DNA of 64,000 nt from Proluteimonas flavola (GCF_021191705.1 NZ_JAIWPU010000042.1:1-64000), one strand, 5' to 3'; shown: positions 53,649 through 64,000, counted from the stretch's first letter. Notes: generated by a model from the letters alone, not told the origin. Translations and numbers: made by a program.

Positions 53649-56369
53649 CTACAGACGGAACCGGATGCCGAGCATGTAGCTGCGCTCGGGCGAGGCGCGG
53701 TCGCGCAGGAACCCGGGGCTGCCGAAATAGTTGTGGGTCTTGGCGCCGAGCAGGTTGGTCGCCTCCAGGAACACCGTGACGGTGTCGTCCATCGCGTAGT
53801 TCAGTGCGAGATCGAGCCATTCCTCGGGGCCGTGGAAGACCTCCGGGGGCTGGTCGCCCGACGCGCTGAAACTGACCGCATAGTCTTCGCGCCAGTTGTA
53901 GGCCAGGCGCGCGGAGAACGCGTCGTACTCGTACATCAGCACCGCGTTCCAGGCCCGCCTGGAGACGTTGGCCAGCGGCTGCATCACGCCGTCCGGCGAT
54001 TCGGCTTCGGCGTCGATCCAGGTCGCGTTCAACTGCGTGCCCAGGCCCGACCACGCGCCCGGCAGGAAGTCGTAGAACTGCGTGTAGCCGACCTCGACGC
54101 CGCGCAGCGTGCCGCTGCCGGTGTTGCGCGGCCGGGTGATCTGGTACGTGGTGCCGTCGATGACCTCGTCCTCGGCGTAGATCTGCACGTAGCCGTCGAC
54201 GTCGCGGTGGAACGCCGCCAGCGACAGCAGCGCGTTGTCCTGGAAGTACCACTCCAGCGAGGCGTCCAGGTTCTTCGACTCGACCGGCGCCAGGTCCGGG
54301 TTGCCGCCGCTGCCGCGCGCGGGCAGCGTGTCGGTGGACTCGAACAGCGCCAGCTGCGGGTTGAGGTCGGCGAAGTGGGGCAGGGTGATCGACTGGCTGT
54401 GCGACAGGCGCAGCATCAGGTCCTCGCGCAGCGAGAAATTCGCGCTGAAGCTCGGCAGCCACTCGTTGCGCGCGCGGGTGGTCTGCCCCGGGGTCTCGAC
54501 GCCGTCGACCAGCGAGGTGCCGTTGAGCGCGCTCTCCAGCCGCACGTGGCGCACGCCGATGCGGCCGTCGACCGGGATCGCACCGATCGCGAAACCGTAG
54601 TTGGCCTGCAGATAGGCGGCGTGGTTGTCCTCGCGGTTGTCGAAGTACACCGCGGGGTTGGCCGCGGGCCGGTCCGGGGCATGTCCCATCGCCTGGCGGA
54701 TCAGCGCGGTGTTGCCGAGCAGGAAGTCGCGGTTGGCGCCCAGCCAGCGGTCGATGCCGACGTCGCGGTCGCCATCGAGGATGTTGCCGGGCGTGACCTG
54801 CGGCAGGCCGGGGATGTCGGACATCCGGATCGGCGCGCCGCCGAGGTTGTCGCGCGCGCCCGGGTCGCCGCCGATGTTCGAGGCCTGGCGCCGGGCCAGG
54901 CGCACGCCGGCATCGATCGAGCTGACGATGCCGCTGTCGAAGGCGAAGTTCGCATCGAAGCGCCACGCCCACTCGTCGCCTTCCTGCCGGCTCCAGCTGT
55001 CGTAGTACTGGCTCAGCCGCCAGGCGCTTGGATCGGTGACGTCGTAGGGCGTGCCGTCGGCGTTGCTGGCCGAGGTGAACGGCACGCCGCTGCCGCTGTC
55101 GACGACCAGCCGCGGCACGGTGGTCATGATGTCGAGCACCATCGCGCGGTTGTCCGATTCGCTGTAGGTGTAGGCCAGCTCGCTCGACAGCTTCAGCCGC
55201 TCGCCCTTCCAGCTGCCGCCGATCGCGGCCTGCCAGGTGTCGGAACTGTTCTCGTGCGCCTGGGTGCTCGAGAGCACGTCGCTGTCGCGCAGCTCGATGC
55301 GCTGCAGGATGTCGTTGCCCGGCTGGGTCGCCAGCGAGCCGGTGTTCTCCGGCGACAGCGAACCGGGGAACGGCATCCAGTAGTTGACCCGCGGGGTATT
55401 GCGGTAGCCGACGTAGAAGCCGTCGGCCCACAGCTCGGTGTTCTCGCTCGGCGCCCACTGGAACGCGACGTTCGCCGCCTTGCGGCGGCGGAAGCCCTGC
55501 GCCTGCAGGTTGCCGGCGTTGAACGGCACCAGCAACTGCCGCGACGGGTCGAGCGGATCGTCGACGCGGTCGTAGGTGCCGTGGAAGGTGTTGGATTCGA
55601 GGTACGGCGTTTCCTGGTACGACACCGCGCCGAGCACGCCCATGCGGCCGGCGCCGGTCTCCCACTGGCGGCTGCCGGTGAGGCTGCCGTTGGTCGCGGT
55701 CTCGCGCGCCTGGTCGGCGTAGAGCGTCGACACGCTGCCGGCGACCGTGCCGTCCTCGTCGAGGTCGAACGGCCGGCGCAGGCGGACGTCGACGGCGCCG
55801 GCGATGCCGCCCTCGATCTGCTCGGCGCCGCTGGTCTTGTAGACGTCGACCTGCTGCAACTGGTCGGCCGGGATGTCGGCCAGCGCGACGCCGCGTCCGG
55901 TCGTGGTGAAGATGTTGCGGCCGTTGAGCGTGGTGACCACGTTCGGCAGGCCGCGCACGAGCACGGTGCCGACCTCCGCACCGCCGCGCGCGACCTGCAC
56001 GCCGGTGATGCGCTGCATCGCCGCGGCGACGCTGTTGTCGGGCAGCTTGCCGATGTCCTCGGCGACGATCGAATCGGTGATCTGCGGCGAGGCGCGCTTG
56101 GCATCGAGCGCGCCGGCGACGCTGGCGCGCACGCCGCGGACCTGCACGGCGTCGAGCGTGTCGACAGCGGCGTCCTCGCCTGCGGTGTCGCTGGATGTCG
56201 CAGCGGTTTCGGCCGGCATGCAGCCGGGCACCGGCGCATCGGGATCGCAGGCGGGTGCGGCCGATGACTGCGCGAACGCAGGCGTGGCGAGGATCGCGGC
56301 GGTGAGTGTGGCCAGGGCCACGTGGCGGCGTGCGCGGGTGTGCGGGTGGAAAGCGGGAGCGGACGTCAT
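53649..56369 (-). CDS. TonB-dependent receptor of the Xanthomonas/Caulobacter type
   Basis: 906 residues from the ATG at 56367-56369, giving a signal peptide ending TPAFAQ; an upstream ATG at 56483 would bury it. An N-terminal low-complexity extension with a pair of cysteines precedes the TonB box and plug. The plug carries IVAEDIGKLPDNSVAAAMQR and ITGVQVARGG, typical of the large carbohydrate-uptake-type receptors of this family. The barrel ends in SYMLGIRFRL. No sugar-utilisation genes adjoin it, so the ligand is unknown. Confidence 0.92.
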   Translation of the reverse strand: MTSAPAFHPHTRARRHVALATLTAAILATPAFAQSSAAPACDPDAPVPGCMPAETAATSSDTAGEDAAVDTLDAVQVRGVRASVAGALDAKRASPQITDSIVAEDIGKLPDNSVAAAMQRITGVQVARGGAEVGTVLVRGLPNVVTTLNGRNIFTTTGRGVALADIPADQLQQVDVYKTSGAEQIEGGIAGAVDVRLRRPFDLDEDGTVAGSVSTLYADQARETATNGSLTGSRQWETGAGRMGVLGAVSYQETPYLESNTFHGTYDRVDDPLDPSRQLLVPFNAGNLQAQGFRRRKAANVAFQWAPSENTELWADGFYVGYRNTPRVNYWMPFPGSLSPENTGSLATQPGNDILQRIELRDSDVLSSTQAHENSSDTWQAAIGGSWKGERLKLSSELAYTYSESDNRAMVLDIMTTVPRLVVDSGSGVPFTSASNADGTPYDVTDPSAWRLSQYYDSWSRQEGDEWAWRFDANFAFDSGIVSSIDAGVRLARRQASNIGGDPGARDNLGGAPIRMSDIPGLPQVTPGNILDGDRDVGIDRWLGANRDFLLGNTALIRQAMGHAPDRPAANPAVYFDNREDNHAAYLQANYGFAIGAIPVDGRIGVRHVRLESALNGTSLVDGVETPGQTTRARNEWLPSFSANFSLREDLMLRLSHSQSITLPHFADLNPQLALFESTDTLPARGSGGNPDLAPVESKNLDASLEWYFQDNALLSLAAFHRDVDGYVQIYAEDEVIDGTTYQITRPRNTGSGTLRGVEVGYTQFYDFLPGAWSGLGTQLNATWIDAEAESPDGVMQPLANVSRRAWNAVLMYEYDAFSARLAYNWREDYAVSFSASGDQPPEVFHGPEEWLDLALNYAMDDTVTVFLEATNLLGAKTHNYFGSPGFLRDRASPERSYMLGIRFRL

Positions 56370-56709
56370 CGTGCGGAAGAATCCTCTGTGGTGCGGAATG
56401 TCGACACGGGGTCGGGACATCCGCATGCAGGAGACGTCGCACGGCACGCAGGACACGCGCCGCCGGACACCACCGGCAGCCACGCCACCTCGCCCTCGAT
56501 CGCGCCCGTTCAGGCGCGGTCGCGGATTAGAGCAACGCCAACCTTAGGGTTGTGTGGTGATGACGTAAGCATTCGGTCATGCGTGCGCAGCGTCGTGCGG
56601 CGCTGGGAGTGCGCGCGTGGGTCAGTGGTGCGCATGGCGGGCGGATTCACGGTCGTTCGACGCCAGCGGCGCGAGCGTGGCTGGCCCGCACACAGGAAGA
56701 ACCTCCGCG
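56370..56709. other. Divergent intergenic region between the TonB receptor and the dehydrogenase
   Basis: 340 bases without a gene I can support. A short palindrome CAACCTTAGGGTTG lies at 56539-56552 and may be an operator. ATGAC and GTCAT also occur as an inverted pair just downstream. Promoters for both divergent genes should be here, but I cannot place them. Confidence 0.4.
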
Positions 56710-57549
56710 ATGAACCAGCCCGCGCAGCAGCAGACGGTGCCCGGCGTCGAGAAAAAGCTCGATCCGCCCGCCGACCACGGCGAAGACAGCTATCGCGGCA
56801 GCGGCCGGCTCGAAGGCAAGGTCGCCATCATCACCGGTGGCGACAGTGGCATCGGCCGCGCGGTCGCGCTCGCCTATGCGCGCGAAGGCGCCGACGTGCT
56901 GGTCAGCTATCTCGACGAAGACGAGGACGCGCGCGAGACGCAGCGCCTGGTCGAGGAGGCCGGACGGCGCTGCACGCTCGTGTCCGGCGACATCGCCGAT
57001 CCCGCGCATTGCCGCGCGATCGTGCGGAAGGCCGTCGACGCGTTCGGCCGCATCGACATCCTGGTCAACAACGCCGCCTACCAGATGAGCTACGACTCGC
57101 TCGACGAGATTCCCGACGACCAATGGGACTACACCTTCCAGGTCAACGTCGGCGCGATGTTCCACCTGTGCAAGGCCGCCGTGCCGCACATGCGGCCCGG
57201 CGCATCGATCATCAACACCAGTTCGATCAATTCCGACAAGCCGAATCCGACCCTGTTGCCGTACGCGGCGACCAAGGGCGCGATCGCGAACTTCACCGCG
57301 GGCCTGGCGCAGCTGCTCGCCGACAAGGGCATCCGGGTGAACTCGGTCGCGCCGGGCCCGATCTGGACGCCACTGATTCCATCCACGTTGCCGCCCGATG
57401 CGGTGGCGTCGTTCGGCGAGCAAACGCCGCTCAAGCGTCCGGGGCAGCCTGCGGAATGCGCACCGATCTTCGTGCTGCTCGCATCCGACGAGGCCAGCTA
57501 CATGAGCGGTGGCCGCTATGCGGTCACGGGGGGCGTGCCGATTCTGTAG
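56710..57549 (+). CDS. Short-chain dehydrogenase/reductase (YghA/GspA39-like stress type)
   Basis: 279 residues. The N-terminal extension with PADHGEDSYRGSGRLEGK is typical of the YghA/general-stress subgroup. NAD(P) binding is by ITGGDSGIGRA (41-51), the NNAA motif is at 120-123, and the catalytic residues are Ser171/172, Tyr185 and Lys189 (YAATK). The C-terminus is intact. The substrate is unknown. A CsbD-like stress gene lies 114 bases downstream, consistent with a stress group. Confidence 0.9.
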   Translation: MNQPAQQQTVPGVEKKLDPPADHGEDSYRGSGRLEGKVAIITGGDSGIGRAVALAYAREGADVLVSYLDEDEDARETQRLVEEAGRRCTLVSGDIADPAHCRAIVRKAVDAFGRIDILVNNAAYQMSYDSLDEIPDDQWDYTFQVNVGAMFHLCKAAVPHMRPGASIINTSSINSDKPNPTLLPYAATKGAIANFTAGLAQLLADKGIRVNSVAPGPIWTPLIPSTLPPDAVASFGEQTPLKRPGQPAECAPIFVLLASDEASYMSGGRYAVTGGVPIL

Positions 57550-57663
57550 CGCGGCTGAGCATCCCGTCGCGCAGCCTGGCTGACCTGCGCTTCTTCACCC
57601 GCACGTGGCAGGCGCGGGCGCATATCGTCCGCACCCTGCAATCCGGCAGGTTGGAGTCGACAC

Positions 57664-57840
57664 GTGGACAAGAACCGCAGCGAAGGCATGAAGAACCAGG
57701 TCAAGGGCACCGCGAAGGAAGTCGCGGGCAAGGTGACCGGCAACACGTCCAAGGAAGTGGCCGGCAAGGCGCAGAAGACCGCGGGCAAGGTCCAGAGCGC
57801 GGTCGGCAAGGCCAGCGACAACGCCCGCAAAGGCCGTTGA
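57664..57840 (+). CDS. CsbD-like small stress protein
   Basis: 58 residues from a GTG start with TTGGAG upstream. The sequence is lysine- and alanine-rich with the CsbD pattern: SEGMKNQVKGTAKEVAGKVTG is the family core (first 20 residues only counted here), then KEVAGKAQKTAGKVQSAVGK. It is hydrophilic and probably intrinsically helical. CsbD-family proteins accumulate under general stress, but their function is unknown. A terminator follows directly. Confidence 0.85.
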   Translation: MDKNRSEGMKNQVKGTAKEVAGKVTGNTSKEVAGKAQKTAGKVQSAVGKASDNARKGR

Positions 57841-57862
57841 CGCGTCAGCAGGGGGCAAGAAC

Positions 57863-57884
57863 GGGCGGCTTAGGCCGCCCTTTC
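57863..57884 (+). terminator. Rho-independent terminator after the CsbD-like gene
   Basis: GGGCGGC and GCCGCCC pair around TTAG, followed by TTTCC. It lies 22 bases after the stop codon. Confidence 0.7.
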
Positions 57885-58118
57885 CGTGGAGACGCGGGTG
57901 AGACGGCCTGGGTTCTTCGCAGGGCCGTGCGCGCCTCACGCATCGCGACGGGAGTCCGGCCGTGTCGGTCGGCAGGCGCATGCGCACCTCTCCGCGCGGG
58001 AAAGCGCCTGCCCCGGACGTGATCCGGAAGCGACGCGCAAAGCGCGTCGGATGAGGCTCGGGACTTCAAGCCACGGCGTCACGGGCGCACACGCAGCGTC
58101 GAGGCGTGCGCCCCGCCA

Positions 58119-58373
58119 TCAGGGCGCGGTCAACCGTTCGAGCGTCTCCAGCAGCGCGAACGCCGCGTCGCGCGAAGTCCCGCACATGTCCAGCGCAGGT
58201 CGCAGCGCCCCGCAGAATGCAGGCCGCTCCGGGTGCCCGAACAGCCTGCATCGCAACTGCTCGTCGAGCTGTACGCACGCCACGCCGGCCGGCTTTCCAT
58301 GCGGCATGCCGGGAATCGGCGAGGTGATCGAAGGCGCAGTGCAGCAGGCCGCGCAGCCGTCCCGGCAGTCCAC
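58119..58373 (-). CDS. YkgJ-like cysteine-cluster protein
   Basis: 84 residues from a GTG. The N-terminus DCRDGCAACCTAPSI and later residues (CVQLDEQLRCRLFG, PAFCGALRPALDMCG) give the spaced cysteines of the UPF0153/YkgJ family, likely to bind zinc or an iron-sulphur cluster. The start is 21 bases after the aroE stop on the same strand, so the two are probably cotranscribed. The biochemical role is unknown. Confidence 0.8.
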   Translation of the reverse strand: MDCRDGCAACCTAPSITSPIPGMPHGKPAGVACVQLDEQLRCRLFGHPERPAFCGALRPALDMCGTSRDAAFALLETLERLTAP

Positions 58374-58393
58374 AACGCAGGCCGCGACCGGGC

Positions 58394-59239
58394 TCAGTCC
58401 GCGTTAACCAGCAACGCGTTGCGGGCCTGCAGGGCCTCGAACACCGCCGAGGTGTCCGGACGCACGCCATGCCACAGCGCGAAGCTCTCGGCGGCCTGTT
58501 CGACCAGCATGCCGAGTCCGTCGATCGCATCGCGGCAACCGTGCGCGCGTGCCCATGCCAGGAACGGGACCGACGCTTCGCCGTAGCTGAGGTCCACCGC
58601 CGCCGTGCGCATGCCGACCAGCGAGCGCGGCAACGACAGCATCGCGCCGCCACGCCCGGCCGAGGTCGCGTTGACGATCAGCTCGAACTCGCCCAGTTCG
58701 CCGAGCTGCTCGAGATAGCGCGGATGCACGCGGCCGGGTTCGCCGAGCGCATCGGCCAGTGCGTCGGTACGGGTGGGCGTGCGGTTGACCACGTAGAGTT
58801 CGGTGATGCCGGCATCCAGCAGCGCCGGTGCGACGCCGCGCGCCGCGCCGCCCGCGCCGACCAGCAAGGTGCGTCGGCCGCGCAGGTCGAGGCCATGCCG
58901 CTCGGTGAGGTCACGCACCAGGCCCGCGCCGTCGGTGTTGTCGCCATGCCAGGCATCGCCTTGCCGCACCAGCGTATTGACCGCGCCTGCGCGCTCCGCC
59001 CGTTCGCTGCGCGTCGATGCCAGGCCATGCGCGAGTTCCTTCAGTGGCAGCGTCACGTTCGCGCCGATACCGCCCGCGGCGGCAAACGCTGCCAATGCAT
59101 CCGCAAACGACCCGGGCGCCGCATCGATCGCCTCGTAGACGATGCCGATCTCGGTCTGCGCACCGAACGCGGCGTGGATGCGGGGCGACAGCGAATGCGC
59201 GACGGGGTGACCGAACACGGCAAGACGGGTTGGAGACAT
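58394..59239 (-). CDS. aroE: Shikimate dehydrogenase
   Basis: 281 residues. AroE reduces 3-dehydroshikimate with NADPH in the pathway to aromatic amino acids. The substrate site is visible as [14 protein letters not shown] (9-22), catalytic Lys67 is in NVTLPLKE, and Asp103 is in HGDNTDGAG. The NADPH-binding turn is VGAGGAARG with the following NRTPTR, and the C-terminal [13 protein letters not shown] is conserved. The start at 59239 removes an upstream extension without homology. Confidence 0.96.
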   Translation of the reverse strand: MSPTRLAVFGHPVAHSLSPRIHAAFGAQTEIGIVYEAIDAAPGSFADALAAFAAAGGIGANVTLPLKELAHGLASTRSERAERAGAVNTLVRQGDAWHGDNTDGAGLVRDLTERHGLDLRGRRTLLVGAGGAARGVAPALLDAGITELYVVNRTPTRTDALADALGEPGRVHPRYLEQLGELGEFELIVNATSAGRGGAMLSLPRSLVGMRTAAVDLSYGEASVPFLAWARAHGCRDAIDGLGMLVEQAAESFALWHGVRPDTSAVFEALQARNALLVNAD

Positions 59240-59380
59240 GGAAGCCTCTGAATGCGGGAAACCGGGCTGGCGTCTGTCCAGTCTAGCCGCGCGATGCGAT
59301 TCCGGCGTCACCATGCAGCCGATCGACCGACGCGCCGCAGCGGAAAAACGTGACAAGGACATGCCCTGCAGGGTCAAAAA

Positions 59381-59392
59381 GTTGTATACAAC
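59381..59392. promoter_or_regulatory. Perfect 12-bp palindrome upstream of the protease gene, possible operator
   Basis: GTTGTATACAAC is a perfect palindrome, AT-rich against the GC-rich background. TTGTATACAA-type sites are used by several GntR-family (FCD subgroup) repressors. It lies about 130 bases before the protease ATG and 140 bases before the divergent aroE start. No regulator gene is in the window. Confidence 0.5.
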
Positions 59393-59523
59393 GTCACATG
59401 CTGACGGGGTGGTATGGCAGGGGGCGTGCCCGCCGTCGGAGAGAGGGACGTCGATGCAGTCGGCAGTCGGACGGCATCGTCGTTCCAGGTCTGGCAGGTT
59501 CCATCACCAGGGGAAACATCCGC

Positions 59524-62500
59524 ATGTCACGCATACGAAAGGTCGGGGCCGCTTCTGCCCTGCTCGGCCTCGCAGTCGTCGCGGTCGCGAGCACCGCACT
59601 TCCATCCCGCGTTCCAGCCCTCGGAAACGCGGTCGATTCCGCCAAGGCCAGTGTCGGTGCTCTGCTCGGCACTTCGTCTTCGTCCCCCGCGTCCGTCGTG
59701 GCCGCCACCGCTGGCCGTGTGTCCACGCCTGCTGCGCCGGCGCTGTCGTCCGGCACGCCCGAGCGTTACATCGTCGTGTTCGAAGAGCCCGCGCTGGCCG
59801 GCTACACGGGGCAGATCAGCGGCCTGGACGCACCGGCGCGCCGCGTCGATGCACGCGGCAAGTCGCGCCTCGACGTCAAGAGCGCGAGTGCGCGCAACTA
59901 CGTCAACTATCTGCAGGCGCGCCAGTCCGATCTCGTCGGCGCCATGGCGCTGCGCCTGGGCCGTCCGATCGACGTCGAATACCGCATGCAGCACGCGCTC
60001 AACGGCGTGGTGGTCGAACTGACCACGGCCGAGGCCTCGCACATCGAACAGTTGCCCGACGTGCAGTTGGTCGAGGCGTATCGCGAATATGTGATGGACA
60101 CCGACACCGGTCCAGGGCTGATCGGTGCCGAGGCCGTCTGGGACGGCACGTGGCGCGGCGCGACGGGCGAGTTCCAGGGCGAGGGCATCGTCTACGGCAT
60201 CCTCGACTCGGGCATCAACTTCGGCGCGCCGTCGTTCGCGGCGGTCGATCCGGTCGACGGCTACCGGCACGGCAATCCGCTGGGCGCCGGCAACTACCTC
60301 GGTACGTGCCGCACCGGTGAAGTCGACGCCGGGCGTTGCAACGACAAGCTGATCGGTGGCTACAACTTCGTCTGCGGCGCGCCGGGCAACACCTGCGGTC
60401 AGCCCAATATCCGCGAAGAACCCGGTTTCGGCGACAGCAACGGCCACGGCAGCCACGTGGCATCCACTGTCGCCGGCAACCGCCGCGACGTGCTGTTCCG
60501 CGGCAATACACGCCGGATTTCCGGTGTCGCGCCGCGCGGCAACATCGTCGCCTACGACATCTGCTACACCAATACCGCGACCGGCCAGGGTCTGTGCCCG
60601 AACAGTTCTGCGGTCGCCGCCGTCAACCAGGCCATCGCCGACGGCATCGTCGACGTGCTGAACTACTCGATCGGCGGTGGCGCGCAGCCGTGGACCGAAG
60701 CCGTCTCGCTGGCCTTCCTCAACGCCGTCGATGCCGGCATCTTCGTGGCCGCCTCGGCGGGCAACAGCGGTCCGGGCCCGAACACCATGGGCCACCTGGA
60801 ACCGTGGGTGTCGTCCACGGCGGCCGCCCAGCACGGCCGCGGTTCGTTCGCGCTCGCGCTCGATGTGACCGGCCCGGGCAACGTGCCCGAGTCCCTGCGT
60901 CCGGTGCTGGTGGAAGAAGGCACGGGCGGCGTCGCGTTCAACACGACGATTCCGGGCACGACGGCGCTGCGCGTCAGCAGCGGCATCGACACCGCGACCG
61001 ACGGCTGCGCGGCGTATCCGGCCAACACGTTCCAGGGTGCGATCGCGGTGATCCGCCGCGGGACGTGTCCGTTCTCCGACAAGGCGATCAATGCCGCCAA
61101 TGCCGGTGCGGTCGCCGTGGTGATCGCCAACAACGCCGCCGGCGGCATCATTCCGTCGGTCCCCGGAGCGACGGTGCCGGTCTTCGGCATGCCGCAGGCC
61201 GATGCCGATGTCCTGCGCAACTTCGTCGCAACGAACCCGACCGCGACCGCGGGCGTGCTGTACCCGCCGCTGGTGCTGCCGAACGTCGCCGACGCACTCG
61301 GCGCCTTCAGCTCGCGCGGTCCGGCGGGCACGTTCGATCTGGTCAAGCCCGACGTCACCGCGCCCGGCGTCAGCATCCTGGCCGTCGTCGCGGGCATCAC
61401 CATCACCGGCTTCGAGAACGCGGTGGCTCTGTACAACGGCACCTCGATGGCATCCCCGCACCAGGCCGGTGCCGCAGGCCTGGTCCGCCAGGCGCGTCCG
61501 ACCTGGTCGGTGCCGGAAATCAAGTCGGCCCTCGCGCTGACCGCCAAGACCGAAGTGTTCCGGGAGGATTCGGTCACGCCCGGCACGCCGTTCGACAGGG
61601 GCAGCGGCCGCATCCAGGTCGACCGTGCGATCGATGCCGGCCTCGTGATGGACGAATCCAAGGCGAACTACCTCGCGGCCAATCCGGCGCTGGGCGGTGA
61701 CGTGTCGGCCCTCAACCAGCCGGGTCTGGCGAACCGCAACTGCTTCGGCAGTTGCTCGTTCGTGCGCACGTTCCGCAATCCGCACGGCAGCGCGTCGAGC
61801 TGGCGCATCCGCTTCACGGGCGTCAATGCGACGGCTGTGCCTTCGACGCTGAAGGTGCCGGCGGGTGGCACGGCGTCGGTCCGCATCACCGTCAACACCC
61901 GCGCCCAGGCTGCCGATGGCACCTTCAGCTTCGGCGAGATGCGCCTGGAATCGACCGGTCCGATCCTGGGCGTGCAGCGCGCGCCGCTGACGCTGCCGAT
62001 CGCGATCGCGATCCAGGCGCCGGTGGTCGAGCTGCCCGATTCGATCGCGCTGGCACTGGCTGCAGGCCGCAGCGGCACGGCGGTCGGCTCGGTCGGCAAC
62101 ACTGGCGGTTCGCCGCTGGCGTACACGGTGGCCAATACCGGCAATGGGGCACTGAAGATCGACGAGCGTCTGCGCGGCACGATCGGCAACGGCTACCGGG
62201 CCGTGCATCGCACCGACGCCGGTGCACCGGCCGGCCAGTTCGCTGCCGACGACTTCGTGTTGCAGACCGAAACCCGCATCACCGCGCTGTTCAATGAAGG
62301 CTTCGCGGTGGGCGGCACGTCGACGACGACCAGCCTGGGCTGGGCGATCTACCCGGACGCGAATGGCGTGCCGGCCGGCAACCCGGTGTCCGCCCCGGGC
62401 GCGGCAGTGTGGCAGTACGCCAGTGCCCTCAATGGCGCCGGTGTCAGCGTGTCGGGCACCAGCTACGGCCTGGATCTCGCGGCTGCGGGCCAGGACGTCG

Positions 62501-62901
62501 TGCTGCCGGCCGGCCGCTATTGGCTGGTCACGTATGCCCGTGGCCCGTTCGCGACGAGTTGGGCGTGGTTCGCCACCGCCACCGGCGATGGCCAGTTCCT
62601 GACCATGCAGGCCGACAGCCCGACCTCGGCAACGGCCTGGACGCGCCCGGCGAATCCGGCGGGCGTCGTGCTCAATGGCCTGTCCATGCGCGTACAGGGT
62701 GAAGTCCTGTGCGGCGCGCCTTGGCTCGGTGCGGTCACCCCGGCGTCGGGTACGGTGCAGGCGGGCGCGAGCCAGGCCAACCGTCTGGCGGTGAGCGCGG
62801 CGGGCCTGGGCGCGGGTCGCCATGTCGGCCACCTGTGCGTGAGCAGCAACGATCCGGCGACGCCGAAGGCGGCCGCGCCGGTGGTGCTGACGGTCAACTG
62901 A
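59524..62901 (+). CDS. Secreted subtilisin-like (S8) serine protease with PA domain
   Basis: 1125 residues. A signal peptide (about 1-23) and an I9-type inhibitory propeptide (about 79-190, with ERYIVVFEEP) precede the catalytic domain. The triad is Asp228 in GILDSGINF, His308 in NGHGSHVA and Ser641 in NGTSMASPHQAG. A PA domain (about 490-570, GAIAVIRRGTCPFSDKA) is inserted between His and Ser. C-terminal beta modules (about 730-1125) include a fibronectin-like part and end in VVLTVN, with no sorting signal. The ATG at 59524 has AGGGGAAA at proper spacing. It should degrade extracellular protein. A terminator follows. Confidence 0.93.
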   Translation: MSRIRKVGAASALLGLAVVAVASTALPSRVPALGNAVDSAKASVGALLGTSSSSPASVVAATAGRVSTPAAPALSSGTPERYIVVFEEPALAGYTGQISGLDAPARRVDARGKSRLDVKSASARNYVNYLQARQSDLVGAMALRLGRPIDVEYRMQHALNGVVVELTTAEASHIEQLPDVQLVEAYREYVMDTDTGPGLIGAEAVWDGTWRGATGEFQGEGIVYGILDSGINFGAPSFAAVDPVDGYRHGNPLGAGNYLGTCRTGEVDAGRCNDKLIGGYNFVCGAPGNTCGQPNIREEPGFGDSNGHGSHVASTVAGNRRDVLFRGNTRRISGVAPRGNIVAYDICYTNTATGQGLCPNSSAVAAVNQAIADGIVDVLNYSIGGGAQPWTEAVSLAFLNAVDAGIFVAASAGNSGPGPNTMGHLEPWVSSTAAAQHGRGSFALALDVTGPGNVPESLRPVLVEEGTGGVAFNTTIPGTTALRVSSGIDTATDGCAAYPANTFQGAIAVIRRGTCPFSDKAINAANAGAVAVVIANNAAGGIIPSVPGATVPVFGMPQADADVLRNFVATNPTATAGVLYPPLVLPNVADALGAFSSRGPAGTFDLVKPDVTAPGVSILAVVAGITITGFENAVALYNGTSMASPHQAGAAGLVRQARPTWSVPEIKSALALTAKTEVFREDSVTPGTPFDRGSGRIQVDRAIDAGLVMDESKANYLAANPALGGDVSALNQPGLANRNCFGSCSFVRTFRNPHGSASSWRIRFTGVNATAVPSTLKVPAGGTASVRITVNTRAQAADGTFSFGEMRLESTGPILGVQRAPLTLPIAIAIQAPVVELPDSIALALAAGRSGTAVGSVGNTGGSPLAYTVANTGNGALKIDERLRGTIGNGYRAVHRTDAGAPAGQFAADDFVLQTETRITALFNEGFAVGGTSTTTSLGWAIYPDANGVPAGNPVSAPGAAVWQYASALNGAGVSVSGTSYGLDLAAAGQDVVLPAGRYWLVTYARGPFATSWAWFATATGDGQFLTMQADSPTSATAWTRPANPAGVVLNGLSMRVQGEVLCGAPWLGAVTPASGTVQAGASQANRLAVSAAGLGAGRHVGHLCVSSNDPATPKAAAPVVLTVN

Positions 62902-62925
62902 TCGATCGCTTCAAGCAGTACGGGA

Positions 62926-62955
62926 ACGCCCGGGCTTGCCCGGGCGTTTTCTTTG
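62926..62955 (+). terminator. Rho-independent terminator after the protease gene
   Basis: AACGCCCGGGC and GCCCGGGCGTT pair around TT, followed by TTCTTT. It is about 25 bases after the stop codon. Confidence 0.85.
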
Positions 62956-63055
62956 GTGGCGTGGAATCGGGGAAACGCGGCGGTCGACGCAGTCGTCGTC
63001 GCAGCCCCACCCGCGGCGGCGACACAGCCGCGTGATCATCCGTGGACGTGCAAAA

Positions 63056-63087
63056 GGCAGAACGCCCGGCAGTGCCGGGCGATTTCC
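63056..63087 (-). terminator. Probable terminator of hemB
   Basis: Read on the minus strand, CGCCCGGCA and TGCCGGGCG pair around a C-T loop and are followed by a T-containing run (TTCTGCCTTTT). It is about 40 bases after the hemB stop. Confidence 0.65.
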
Positions 63088-63128
63088 GTTGAACCTGGAC
63101 GCGGCGTCGCGCGACGCGCAGGCCGGGC

Positions 63129-64000
<872 letters not shown>

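Overview
The window is very GC-rich (high G/C at third codon positions throughout) and reads like the chromosome of a gammaproteobacterium of the Xanthomonadaceae/Lysobacteraceae (Luteimonas/Lysobacter/Xanthomonas-like). This rests on the Xanthomonas-type TonB receptor, the REP/MITE sequences, the ECF sigma/Hanks-kinase pairing with a type VI secretion system (T6SS), and the general gene style. The genus is inference.

Region 1 (1-8.5 kb) holds a transposase tail, a putative NleD/HopH-like zinc metallopeptidase effector (645-1649), and a regulatory block ordered kinase - ECF sigma - ECF sigma - kinase (1791-8510). Both sigma factors carry a threonine where ordinary ECF sigmas have the acidic 'DAED' stretch, as expected of ECF sigmas switched on by threonine phosphorylation.

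Region 2 (8.7-42.3 kb) is a T6SS locus: PAAR, a TPR-methyltransferase, VgrG, a small uncharacterised protein, an FHA protein, then tssK-tssL-tssM-tagF-pppA-ppkA, a small membrane protein, a complete two-partner secretion pair (tpsB and a 4462-residue tpsA) and finally tssA. From tssK to tssA the genes overlap or are at most a few tens of bases apart, so the adhesin pair seems to sit inside the T6SS operon. The tube, sheath, baseplate and ClpV genes (tssB, C, D/hcp, E, F, G, H) and tssJ are not in the window. tpsA contains 20 consecutive 258-bp repeats with an exact period. A motif TGAGACGMAWYGTCG occurs four times: before the effector, before the second sigma gene, before the PAAR gene and before tssK. 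I read it as the probable target site of one of the ECF sigmas, which would tie effector, regulator and secretion apparatus into one regulon.

Region 3 (42.3-64 kb) is mixed chromosomal backbone: a methyltransferase, a PPC-type lipoprotein, an outer-membrane barrel, a Fur-boxed siderophore receptor, an alpha/beta hydrolase, a catalase-like protein, a YcaQ-like glycosylase, a MITE, a transglutaminase, a degenerate GAF histidine kinase, a second TonB receptor, a short-chain dehydrogenase, a CsbD-like protein, aroE with a small Cys-cluster gene, a secreted subtilisin with a PA domain, and the 3' part of hemB.

The central hypothesis is that a phosphorylation-activated sigma/kinase cascade drives a T6SS together with a surface adhesin and a eukaryote-type effector, perhaps for contact with protist predators. 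Related Xanthomonas systems (ECF sigma plus kinase controlling T6SS and resistance to Dictyostelium) are established knowledge. Motif function, effector delivery and adhesin-T6SS cooperation are inference.
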